NCBI GenBank assembly: GCA_027923505.1
Contig: BROI01000012.1
Coordinates: 496,001-560,000, forward strand
Source of the DNA: Mayamaea pseudoterrestris
Lineage: Eukaryota; Bacillariophyta; Bacillariophyceae; Sellaphorales; Sellaphoraceae
DNA length: 64,000 nt
Direction of reading: 5' to 3'
In this document: positions 9,302-18,632 of the stretch, one piece after another
Numbering within the stretch: the stretch's first letter is position 1
How the letters are laid out: each line of letters begins with the position of its first letter
The notes under the pieces: model-generated
Seen by the model: only the letters and a program-made list of their open reading frames with translations
Told to the model about the DNA's origin: nothing
Database searches by the model: none
Translations under genes and position numbers: made by a program

Positions 9302-9763
9302 TTATTGCTTGCCCCGCGGCCAAAACATGATGAGACAAACGCCAACAAGCGATACTAGTCCGCCAACGACGTCGCCAATGTCGGGCCGATCTCCATCCCA
9401 CCACCACCCTGCTAAGAAGGACATGACAATAAAGAATCCGCCGTAGACAGCGTAGATTCTCCCAAATGAGTCGGTGGGTTGTAAAGTTGGGATGAAGCCG
9501 TAGACGACAAGAACGAGACTCCCTAGGATCGCCCACCAATACGGTTTCTTTTCGCGAATGGCTTTCCAAACGAGCCAGCCACCTCCAATTTCCGCAAAGC
9601 TAGCAGCCACAAACAAAGCAACGGCTTGAAGAACTGTCAGCGCAGACCATGAAAAGCTATCGTCGGATGCAGCGCTTTCATCATTCATAGTCGTCGTCGT
9701 CGTCGTCGCCGCCCCCATCGTGTCATTGTTCGTTGTGAGTGCAGTCATATGTTGCTTCATCAT
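9302..9763 (-). CDS. YnfA/UPF0060-family small membrane protein
   Basis: A 153-residue protein. After a hydrophilic Thr/Asp/Ser-rich N-terminus of about 40 residues (containing a GTC-repeat-encoded poly-Thr run) come four membrane helices that follow the bacterial UPF0060/YnfA pattern closely: AEIGGGWLVWKAIREKKP, LVVYGFIPTLQP, SFGRIYAVYGGFFIVMS, DRPDIGDVVGGLVSLVGVCL. YnfA proteins belong to the small-multidrug-resistance superfamily; some bacterial members export cationic compounds, but the role in algae is unknown. No plastid-type cleavage motif is seen, so location is undetermined. The first ATG in frame is at 9763. The family is mainly prokaryotic, so acquisition by transfer is plausible. 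It is divergent from the phosphoesterase gene, with 330 bp between starts. Confidence 0.88.
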   Translation of the reverse strand: MMKQHMTALTTNNDTMGAATTTTTTMNDESAASDDSFSWSALTVLQAVALFVAASFAEIGGGWLVWKAIREKKPYWWAILGSLVLVVYGFIPTLQPTDSFGRIYAVYGGFFIVMSFLAGWWWDGDRPDIGDVVGGLVSLVGVCLIMFWPRGKQ

Positions 9764-10093
9764 ATAATGCAACAAAAAACCATCATTGTCAAACGTCCGC
9801 GGGGTGCCAAATTTGTTTCAAGCATAGGAGCAAGACCAGACCATCGTCGGGCAGAATCTCATGGTCGAGCGGTGATGTGAAGAAACGGAGACGGTACGCC
9901 GCGACGGCGCGGCGCGCTGACGTCAGTCCCGTAGCGACATGAAGGAAAACGTACGTGCTCATCGTTCGATTCCTTTTGTTGACGTCGTGGTCGAACGAGG
10001 TTCCAGCTCGAGCACCTCACCTACCGGTACAGTTGTTTGATTCATTTCCTGTTGTAGTTACAAAAGGAGAATATTGGTACAAGAACCTAAAAG
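9764..10093. promoter_or_regulatory. Shared divergent promoter region (YnfA-like / phosphoesterase)
   Basis: A 330-bp region between two divergent start codons. It contains a TGACGTCA CRE palindrome within GCTGACGTCAGTC (about 9918-9925) and an exact TACCGGTA at 10022-10029. The promoter role is inferred from position. Confidence 0.45.
10022..10029. promoter_or_regulatory. TACCGGTA palindrome upstream of the phosphoesterase start
   Basis: An exact 8-bp palindrome ending 64 bp before the ATG at 10094. Two other copies lie at nearly the same distance from start codons (36047-36054 and 57737-57744), which suggests a promoter or start-site element. No factor is known to me for it. Confidence 0.4.
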
Positions 10094-12075
10094 ATGTTGA
10101 AGTCAGTCCTGATGCTCGTCTTGGCGGCAGCTCCTTTGGCAGCGTTTGCTCCCGTCGGTCGGTTCGGCAAGCCTGGATCTTTGCGCATGTCGAGCGACGA
10201 GTTTACTGTCGCTGTTCTTGGAGATCTGCACATTGATCCACGCAAAATGGAAGACTACGCGACTGGTCGATCGCACTTTATGCCAATCTTTGAGGAAGCC
10301 AAGGCCAAGCATGGCAATGTGGCGCTGGTCTCATTGGGTGACTTGGGTGAATCCAAAAGCGTTCGACCGGAGGAGACGAGCGAACTTTTTGCAGGAACAA
10401 CTGAATGTCACGAAATGGCAGCAGAGTTCTTGAGCTCATTTGGAGTTCCATACGAGGTGGTTGGCGGTAATCATGGTAAGTCCATGTGATGTGTTTTCAA
10501 AGAAGATGATGTGCGTCTTTGTTTGACAAATTAGCCTGCATTCAACGACGAGACAAGTGCAGTGTATGTTACTCTGCTCCATGATCGACAGCACACACGC
10601 TAATCGACATATGTAAATAGCCTATCATCTTTTGTGTTGACCATGCTCCCTTAAATTTAACAGACCTTGAAGGAATTGACGAGTTTCCAACTGATGAGGA
10701 GAACCTTGAAATGTTTCTCCGCGTGCACAACAAGCCGTCACCTCACTTCATTCGTCAAATCGCCGACAAGACGCTATTGGTCGGTCTCAGTTCCACTGTT
10801 TTCCGCGATGCCATCTACACTTCGCACGAGGTGACGATTGACCGGGAACAGCTTCAATGGTTTGAAAATACTGTCAAAACACACCCCGCTTCCGAGGGGT
10901 GGCGTATTTTTGTGTTTACGCATGCGCCTCCCAACGGATCCGGTCTGCGCGTACTGCAGGAGAATCATGTTGTAAACGGATGCTGCTGGTTAAATCACTC
11001 CAACGATAAGGAATGCCGCAAGTTCATCGAACTAGTTCGCGAAAATAGGTGTATCAAGGGATGGTTTTCTGGACACTTTCACTTGGGACAGGTAAGAACA
11101 GTCGGCACAAATTGCGCAACATGAGAAAGAATGATTATATGCGTCTGTGAATCTCATTTCTCTCCGTGTTTCCAATCTCAACAGGACTACGCTGACAGCA
11201 TTAGCTTCCCTACCATTGATCCGGCGGAGGGCCCATACCCAAACCGCGGATCTTGTACCTTTGTACAAACTTCTGTAATGCGAGCCGGAACATCCCGCGA
11301 TACTCGCCAGCAATCGCGATTGATTCGCGGTAACAAGGACGGCTTTGAGATCTGCACCGTTGATCACAAGGCGGGCGGAAAGGTTCGTATTGATGCCACA
11401 ATCAGCTACAAGGGCGACAACAACGAGGTCGGCGTGTACGCACATCCCGACGAAGCCTATCAACATGACAAGTACTTCAAAGTGTATGCTCCAAGTGCCG
11501 GAGATGACTTGCATCCACCAGATGATGGCTTGGTGCAGTACAAGGACTCGTTCATGCTGGATCCAGTCGACAAGAATACTGTCAAGTGGTGGTACATGGC
11601 ATGCGGACGTGTGCTGGGTATGTTGAACGGCATGCTTATTGAGTACGACCGATCCACCTTGGCGCCACTAGGTTTGGTTGTAGGAGCTGACGAGCTCGTT
11701 GGTAAGCGCATCGCAGTAATTGATTCTGGTATTGACGCTGGTGAGTGCATCATTTCAGACGAGGAAGGCATGGAAGGCTTTGATTGTTCCGAAATGGAGT
11801 ACCGCGAGCAAGCGTTGGTCTTGGTGGACGAAGCCGATGGTTCATTTACAGTCGTGCAACCTAACGAGGATGGATCATATTGGCGAAAGATTGTCCGCAA
11901 CAAGATGGTGCGCATGAAGGAGGTTCGACGTGAAAAGGCTGCCAAGGCCCTCGCCAAGCAGCTAGTGAAGGATGGCGAAGCAAAGGTCGTCTCGTCCTGG
12001 GGTCCCTACACGTCTACCTCGGGCACTGCGAAGAAAACGGGTGTGTCTGGATTAACTGTTCCGGCACAAATGTAA
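10094..12075 (+). CDS. Plastid-targeted calcineurin-like metallophosphoesterase
   Basis: Three exons (10094-10475, 10664-11091, 11185-12075; introns of 188 and 93 nt, both GTAAG...CAG) encode about 566 residues. The first 20 residues are a signal peptide ending in AAFAPVGRFG, an Ala-Phe-Ala-Pro motif that marks diatom plastid import. The catalytic domain (about 35-270) shows the metallophosphoesterase motifs in order: GDLHID, GDLG, GNHD (its Asp codon is split by intron 1), FTHAPP and GHFH, which hold the two metal ions. Residues 270-566 form a second, unrecognised domain followed by a Lys/Arg-rich helix and Ser/Thr-rich tail. The substrate is unknown; the family hydrolyses phosphomonoesters, phosphodiesters or phosphoproteins. 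Confidence 0.87.
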
Positions 12076-12190
12076 GCCGTAAATCTGCGAAAACGTAGCA
12101 TAAGTACAAGCTTATTCACATTGTACACTTTCGCTAGTATCTTAATCTAGTTATCGCGTATCTCCGCAAACAACAACATGATGCTCACAC

Positions 12191-12931
12191 TTAATGCGGA
12201 TTCAACCACTGCTCAAGGGTCCAGCAAAGTTTTGGAATGTCCCTTTCGCCTTTAAATGGAATAAACTGCAGCAGCCGGCCTTCACGTCGATAGTAATCTA
12301 CAATGTCGGCTTCGTAGCGTCTATACTGTAGCAGTCGATGGTTTATAATGTCAAGAGTGTCATCTGGGCGGGAAGTGTAATCTAGTGTTTGGCAACCGAC
12401 GCAATGTGGGTCGGGCTTTGGTAGTTGCGGTGGAAGGTCAAATTCACCATGCTGCACGTCAGCAGCGTTGTGGCTTCTTCCGCAAACTCGACAATGTCTT
12501 CGTCCAAGCATCTTTTCTCGACAAACGTCGTCAGGAACTTGAAGATGCAGACATAAATTTATTTGCAGTTGCATCGGCCAACTGTCCTCCATCAGAGCAA
12601 TTTGCCTTGGCGTTCGTGGATATCCGTCCAAAAAGTAATGATGAAAACCATGCAAAGAATTGGAATTACTGAAAAACTTTTCAAAGTAGCTTAGCAATGC
12701 TTGAGTGACTTGCTCGTCGTCAAGCAAATGGCCAGTCGAAACGTCGTGGCCGCATTCGCGCAGAATGTTTGACGCCGACAGGAGGGGAGCTCGAAAGTGA
12801 TCCGCAAGGTATTTTCCGTAGAATCCTTTACCGGATCCCGGTGGTCCAAGGATAGTTATATTTCTTAGTAGCTTGGTGAGAAGCTGATGGCTCGTTGTAG
12901 TGATCATGATTGGAAGAGGACTGAGCGACAT
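12191..12931 (-). CDS. Adenylate kinase-like nucleoside monophosphate kinase
   Basis: A 246-residue intronless gene. It has the P-loop GPPGSGKG (about residues 29-36), the NMP-binding segment with LLSASNILRE, the family motif FLDGYPRTPRQ, a LID domain with four zinc-type cysteines (CRVCGRS and HCVGC) and the closing SRPDDTLDIINHRL. It should transfer phosphate between ATP and AMP (or another NMP). Two differences from typical adenylate kinases: Phe follows GKG where Thr or Ser usually sits, and the segment before the LID is slightly long. The N-terminus up to residue 25 is short and weakly amphipathic, so location is unclear. It converges on the phosphoesterase gene and diverges from the Pro-rich secreted protein. 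Confidence 0.85.
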   Translation of the reverse strand: MSLSPLPIMITTTSHQLLTKLLRNITILGPPGSGKGFYGKYLADHFRAPLLSASNILRECGHDVSTGHLLDDEQVTQALLSYFEKFFSNSNSLHGFHHYFLDGYPRTPRQIALMEDSWPMQLQINLCLHLQVPDDVCREKMLGRRHCRVCGRSHNAADVQHGEFDLPPQLPKPDPHCVGCQTLDYTSRPDDTLDIINHRLLQYRRYEADIVDYYRREGRLLQFIPFKGERDIPKLCWTLEQWLNPH

Positions 12932-13347
12932 CGGGTATCGTCGAATGTCGAATGGCGTGGGTGCAGTTCATGCGTTACGTCGTTTACCTTTGCAACGTTT
13001 GTGAAAACTAGTCATCGTGTCTACTGCGACATGATGACGTTTTCATTCTCGGCGCGCCATCGTCGCTCATTATTCGTTTCGATCAGCGGTTCTCAAGCAA
13101 GCGCAGGCAAGCACCTTGACAATGTAGATACATGCTTGCCACAAGACTCGGGCCTCTCTTCGTTGCATTATGGTCGACGAAACTGATCGCGGGGCGGCCC
13201 AGTGCCTTTCGTGCTCAATGAGAGACGCTCAACGATCTTCGAAGCAGCAGTGATCGATGCTCGCTTCGTTGCGTGACGCTTCATTTAAATTCAAACTTAA
13301 AGCATCGTTATACTCGCAAAGTTTGTTTAATGCTTCACTGCTGGACC
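12932..13347. other. Divergent intergenic region (adenylate kinase / Pro-rich protein)
   Basis: 416 bp between two divergent start codons. No coding sequence or clear repeat is seen; it is presumed to hold both promoters. Confidence 0.4.
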
Positions 13348-16300
13348 ATGAAGTTTACGTTGGGCTCACTCTGTCTTGCGCTAGCGGCGTGGCCGTCCTT
13401 TGCTGAAAGTTGGCTACTTCAACGACGCAACTTCTATTCCGTTCGATGCTTTGCAAAATCTGGAGCAACGTGCCTCCAGCTGGTTGACACGCTTCTCACC
13501 ATTTATTCGATTATTCGGCTTGCATTTACAGGCACCGCGACGTCGTCGCTACCTTCAAGCTCCGCCGACTGTCTCGCGTCGTCCGTCTACTGCAACTCAG
13601 ATTCAGCCAGCCACGCAGGTTACGTCTCCAACGTTTTTGCTCATTTCGACATCTCCACCAAATCTGCCGACTATCTTAGCGAACGCGACAAATACGACAC
13701 TAAGTGTTACCGAAGCTCCTTCCGTTGCTCCTACTGCAATGATAAACACGACGACGTTGCCTTCGACTGCTCCATCTGCGACGTCCTCAAGTCCAGCCAC
13801 GAACAACACGAGTCTGAATGCATCAACGACGGCTCCATCAATCGCTCCGTCGCCTGCATCTAGCCCAAGTAATAGGACGCTTAATGCTACGACGGTGGTT
13901 CCATCAGTTGTCCCGTCAAGAGCGTTCTCGGTTGCTCCTAGTGCCAACATAACTTCGAATTTCTCTACGATGGTTCCATCAGTGGTTCCATCAACTGGCT
14001 TATCAGTTGCACCTAGTTCAAACGCAACTTTGAATGTCTCGACGAAAGTTCCATCGATTGCACCGTCGGCTGCAATGTCAGGTGCTCCATCGAGTGAATT
14101 GTCAGTTTCACCCACCTTGACGAATAGGACTGCAAACGGGTCAACCACAGTTCCTTCACTTGCTCCGTCAAGCGCTTTGTCCATGGCTCCTAGTGTGAAT
14201 GCGACTTTGAATGTTTCGACAACGGTGCCATCATTTGCTCCATCAAGTATTTTCTCTGCAGCTCCGAGTTTGTCAAATATGACTTTGAAAGCTACGACCG
14301 TACCTTCAATTGCTCCCTCGGCTGCATCGTCAGTTGCTCCCGGGGTGACGAATGCAACTACCAACGCGTCGACTACGCCATCAATTGCTCCGTCAAGTGC
14401 CTTATTATCCGCAGCTCCCAGTGTGTCAAATACGACCTTGAATGCCACCACGATTCCTTCAGTTGTTCCATCGGCGCCATTGTCAGCTGCTCCCAGCGTA
14501 ACGCACGCAACAACTAACATTACTGAAATTCCGTCGATAGCGCCCAGTAATATGAATACGACGGCACGCTCTCTTGCACCGAAAATTCAGTCTAGTGCTC
14601 CATCGACGAAGCCGTCCAAGACTCCGTCGAGCGCTCCAACCGGAGCCCCAACTACTGCTCCTACATCTGGCCCGACAGCTCGTCCATCAAGTGTGCCGTC
14701 AGCTCCGACTAATGCTCCGACTGTCCCGTCTATTGCTCCATCAAACGCTCCAACAGTCGCGCCAACTTCTTCTCCGACGTCTGCCCCGACAGCAGCTACG
14801 ATTACTGGACCGTCAAAAACGCCGTCTGCTCCGTCTACTGCTCCGACCGTCTCATCTAATGCTCCGACTGTGACGTCTATTGCTCCATCAACTGCTCCAA
14901 CATCTTCTCCAACGTCTGCCCCGACGGCCCCTTCAACAACTGGTCCATCAAGCACGCCGTCAGCTCCGTCGAGCGCTCCGTCGAGCGCTCCGTCGGTCCC
15001 GTCTATTGCTCCAACAATCGCTCCAACTATCGCGCCAACCTCTGCTCCAACAACTACACCGACGACCCCTCCAACAACTGGTCCATCAAGCACGCCGTCA
15101 GCTCCCTCGAGCGCTCCGTCGGTCCCGTCTATGGCTCCAACAATCGCGCCAACCTCTTCTCCAACAACTGCACCCAAGACCCCTCCAACAACTGGTCCGT
15201 CAAGTGCGCCGTCAGCTCCGTCAAGTGCTCCATTAGCCCCATCTATTGCTCCAATTATCGCTCCAACTATTGCGCCAACGACTTCTCTAGTAACTGCCCC
15301 GACGGCAGCTGGTCCGTCAAGTGCGCCGTCAGCTCCGTCAAGTGCTCCATCGGCCCTATCTTTTGCCCCTTCAACGTCTGAGACTGGCGGTGGAGCATCA
15401 GTCAATAACACTGCTGCGCCGAGTACGATTCGCTCCGCGGCACCGACAACGATCTTAAAGACTGCGGTACCATCGTCTCCTAGAGCTAGCTCGGCACCGA
15501 GTACGTTTAGTCCGACAACGGCATTTACGACTGCACCAACCGCAGCGGGCGGTGTTGCAGGCAATGTACCAACAAGTCCGCCATCATCATCCGCCACAAC
15601 TCCAATAATTACAAACTGTGGATGTCAGGAATGTACGGCGGAAGTCCTGGATCAGATTGTCACAGACGCCGGCGGAAGTTCTACCTGCCGCGCGCGCATT
15701 GCTTGGGTGATGCAAGTTGACGAGTTCACTGAGGAGGAAGCCTGCTCGAAGGTTTCCGACGAGTTTCCTGACACGTGTGGGCGCGGATGTGACCCCGATG
15801 AAGGATGTTCGCCTATGACTGTGACGGATTGTGGATGTCCCAATTGCACGTCTGAAATTTTGGATCGTAACGCGACGGACGCGGGTGGAACGGCAACATG
15901 TAGAGCACGGATGAATTTTATCATGGGTGAGTATGGAACGTCTCAAACAGCCGCCTGCGCCCGCGTGACGCGGGAGCTTGGGGACGTTTGCACTTCGGAA
16001 TGTGACCCTCGCGTGTGCCAGACCAATGAGACTGGTGGAGCAGCTGAAGCTGGAGCGCCAAGTGTCGTGACAAATTGTGGATGCCCAGACACGTGCGACA
16101 GCGAAATTCTTAATCGCATGGCAGACAATTTTACCTGCCGTGCTCGAGTCGAGTGGGTGATCACGCAATCGGGCTTGGGGTACAATGAAACACAAGCGTG
16201 CATCGTGTTGAACCGAGAATTTCCGACTATTTGCACTTGCAATCCTAGTACCTGCAATCAGCCGTGGGCGCCGACGATGGCCATGAGTGAAGTCCCAAGC

Positions 16301-16588
16301 AACGTTCCCAGTACAGCGCCAGCTATGACAGTGTCGTCCAATTCAAGACTTCCTACGACAGCTATCTCGAGGAGCATGGGTCCAACTATAACGGGAGGTA
16401 CTAGCAGGGCGCCGTCGGATGATCAAGGAACTTTGGGAAAGGAAATGCAGGCGATTCTTCTGAAACAAGGTGCATACGACAACGACAACCATTCACATGC
16501 CCATGACGAGCTGAGTGCTGCGGCTGCCACCGGCTTGTACTTGACGGCGACTGTATTGCTCAGTTGGATTGTTAGCTTGGTGGTGTAA
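13348..16588 (+). CDS. Secreted Pro/Ser/Thr/Ala-rich protein with three Cys-rich CGC modules
   Basis: The ATG at 13348 starts a good signal peptide (MKFTLGSLCLALAAWPSFA), but this frame is one base off the long downstream frame, which itself has no ATG for over 100 codons. A small intron ending at the TTTACAG at 13525-13531 would join them; donors at 13483 (49 nt) or 13441 (91 nt) keep frame. The mature protein (about 1060 residues) has a stalk of some 600 residues made of units such as TVPSIAPSAA and PTSAPTA, likely O-glycosylated. Then come three modules of about 70 residues, each starting (T/D)NCGC or DCGC, with a CRAR motif and C-terminal Cys pairs. A C-terminal hydrophobic segment (TGLYLTATVLLSWIVSLVV) suggests a GPI or membrane anchor. 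It is a probable cell-surface or wall protein; the modules resemble Cys-rich units common in diatom secreted proteins. Confidence 0.75.
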
Positions 16589-17015
16589 AACTCTATTTGC
16601 ATGGATTCTTATAAACATATGTCCATAAATTCATTTGGCTGTTGGTGACGATGTAATCGAATTCCAATGTAAGGGTTTAGCTTTGAGCAGCAACAACTGG
16701 ATTGATATAAGATGAATAATTGATTGTTACTACTTTATAATACTAGAAGTATGTTCGTTCAGCAACGTTTTGCTCCGCGGTATTGTGGGATGGAACTTCG
16801 CCGATAGCTAAATGCTTCAACGACGTCATGACGTTTCGACAGTGATGATCACCTCCGTGACCGCGATTTTATTGTCCCCATGCGATGCCTGCCTTGACGG
16901 GTCTAAACAACGAGCTACAAAGCTTTTTGCTTTACGTAGAGCACATATTGTCATGGCACATGTTGTGGCATCTTTGTGCGAGTTCTGGAAGCTAAAAGCT
17001 ACTACAAGTAAACAC
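16589..17015. other. Intergenic region before the pseudoprotease
   Basis: 427 bp between two plus-strand genes. The pseudoprotease frame is open from an earlier ATG at 16812, but that extension would bury the signal peptide, so I treat it as 5' untranslated or promoter sequence. No repeats seen. Confidence 0.4.
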
Positions 17016-18233
17016 ATGATGAGGAAACGTCACTCCGAAAGAACAAATGCAACTCGGCAGCTTCGGACCGTTTCTTTACTCCTACAGCTTTTAGTATGTA
17101 CTGCTCCTACTACTGCTTCTGTTAGTCCCGGTAGAAATGGACGACAACGCTATCTAGACTCAACCGTCACGTCCTTTATAGTGGGAGGAGCACCAATCGA
17201 CACTGACCAGCTGCACGCATACTTTTCCTTTGCGCAGCAGTCAACATCATCATCATCATCAAAAGCTTGCGGTGCATCGCTAATTTATTCGGATGTGCTA
17301 TTGACAGCGGCACAGTGTCAAACAGTTTTTCAGAAGGAACAGCTCGTGTATTTGGGAGCAAAGGGCGGCTACATGGAAATGGAAGCACTCGCGACTGTGC
17401 GCGTGCTTTCGACAAAAGTCCACTCAAACTACAATGCAACGACGCTAGCAAACGACATTATGCTGGTGCAAATTGAACATCTTTCTGCTGCAGTGAAGCC
17501 TTTGAAATCAGTTGGAACCACTAAAACGATCGAGAGTGGTGAGTCGGTGACCATGATGGGAATGGGCGAGATTGGAGGTGGAGATGCAACATATATTCTG
17601 CTCGAGGCTCGGCTTGATATTGTCGGCTTTGGCCGATGCTCCAACGACTTTTCCGACACAATCTCGACCAATGAGTCCTTGCAAATATGTGCTGGAGTTC
17701 TAAAGAGTGGTACGAACGACGAGCGAGTGGATGCATGTGACGGAGATGTGGGTGGACCGCTGCTATGGAGCGACAATTCTGACAACGCTAACGACGCAAT
17801 CGAGCAGGTTGGCATTGTTTCATCTCATGGATGTGGCTCCGGCCAGTTTGGTGTTTTCACGCGAGTTTACGCTTACAAAAACTGGATTCGCGAGGGTATT
17901 TGCCGCATGTCAGCAGATCCTCCGTCAAACTGTGCGCCAACCGTTTCGCCGGCGCCAACAGATTCGCCCGCTCCAACGGCTAGAGCCACAACAATGAAAC
18001 CTACAACAACGCCGCCAACGTTTGGAATACTTCCGCCATCGGTACCGACAGTGGATGCTCCCATACCACGTGCTGGTGATGTGAATGCTTCAGCGGCAGA
18101 GCCCATGGTTTCGGACGAGTCGCTCCAGCTTGAGGGCGCAAATGTAGAATCGTCAAGCGCCGAATCGACGATATCCGCTGGCACGGCGGTGAAAATCTTG
18201 GCAGCGATCTGTGTTGTAGGCCTGCTGTCGTAG
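17016..18233 (+). CDS. Trypsin-fold serine protease homologue, catalytically dead by sequence
   Basis: About 405 residues from the ATG at 17016, which gives a signal peptide (RTVSLLLQLLVCTAPTTASV). The S1/chymotrypsin domain starts at FIVGGAP (about residue 54) and ends near NWIREGIC. The active-site His motif reads LTAAQC instead of TAAHC (His to Gln) and the Ser motif reads CDGDVGGPLL instead of GDSGGP (Ser to Val); the Asp in NDIMLVQI is kept, as is the Asp of the specificity pocket (DAC). It should therefore bind but not cut. After the domain is a short Pro/Thr stalk (PAPTDSPAPTARATTMKPT) and a C-terminal hydrophobic segment (AVKILAAICVVGLLS) fitting a GPI or membrane anchor. It follows the other anchored Pro-rich surface protein on the same strand. 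It is also possible that the start is 16812, which I consider less likely. Confidence 0.85.
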   Translation: MMRKRHSERTNATRQLRTVSLLLQLLVCTAPTTASVSPGRNGRQRYLDSTVTSFIVGGAPIDTDQLHAYFSFAQQSTSSSSSKACGASLIYSDVLLTAAQCQTVFQKEQLVYLGAKGGYMEMEALATVRVLSTKVHSNYNATTLANDIMLVQIEHLSAAVKPLKSVGTTKTIESGESVTMMGMGEIGGGDATYILLEARLDIVGFGRCSNDFSDTISTNESLQICAGVLKSGTNDERVDACDGDVGGPLLWSDNSDNANDAIEQVGIVSSHGCGSGQFGVFTRVYAYKNWIREGICRMSADPPSNCAPTVSPAPTDSPAPTARATTMKPTTTPPTFGILPPSVPTVDAPIPRAGDVNASAAEPMVSDESLQLEGANVESSSAESTISAGTAVKILAAICVVGLLS

Positions 18234-18632
18234 CATAGTCAATCAGGGAGAAATAATGCTGATACTTACTGAAGACGCAGTCGAAGCATTTCATACGCCA
18301 TACAAGTACATTAAAGGTTTTTCATAACTGATAAGTGGGCTTGTCGTTATACGTGCTACCGGTATGCTAACTGGAGTCTAGTCTATTGAGCACTTCCTGC
18401 TTCTTGTCCCGCATTGTTGTCAGTAAACAATGCCAGTGCCGATACGACTCGTTCCATTGCGTCCGTCGCTCGTCCGCATTCGAGACATCCATCGTCGCGA
18501 AGAAGACCACGCGTTACTTTTTCGACGCCGGCCTTCCGCAGCGACTTCACTCACCTTCCTTTGGAAAAGACTCCGAAGAGAGAAAGAAGTAAAAGCCAGT
18601 AACAAAAAGACATTTATCTGTTGTATACCAGA
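18234..18632. other. Intergenic region before the SUN-like gene
   Basis: 399 bp between tandem plus-strand genes. It contains one TACCGGTA palindrome (18357-18364). No coding sequence is seen. Confidence 0.4.

Noticed and set aside
13603-15597. Two long minus-strand open frames across the Pro/Ser/Thr repeat gene
   Set aside because: They are antisense reading of the Pro-Ser-Ala codons and end where the repeats end.
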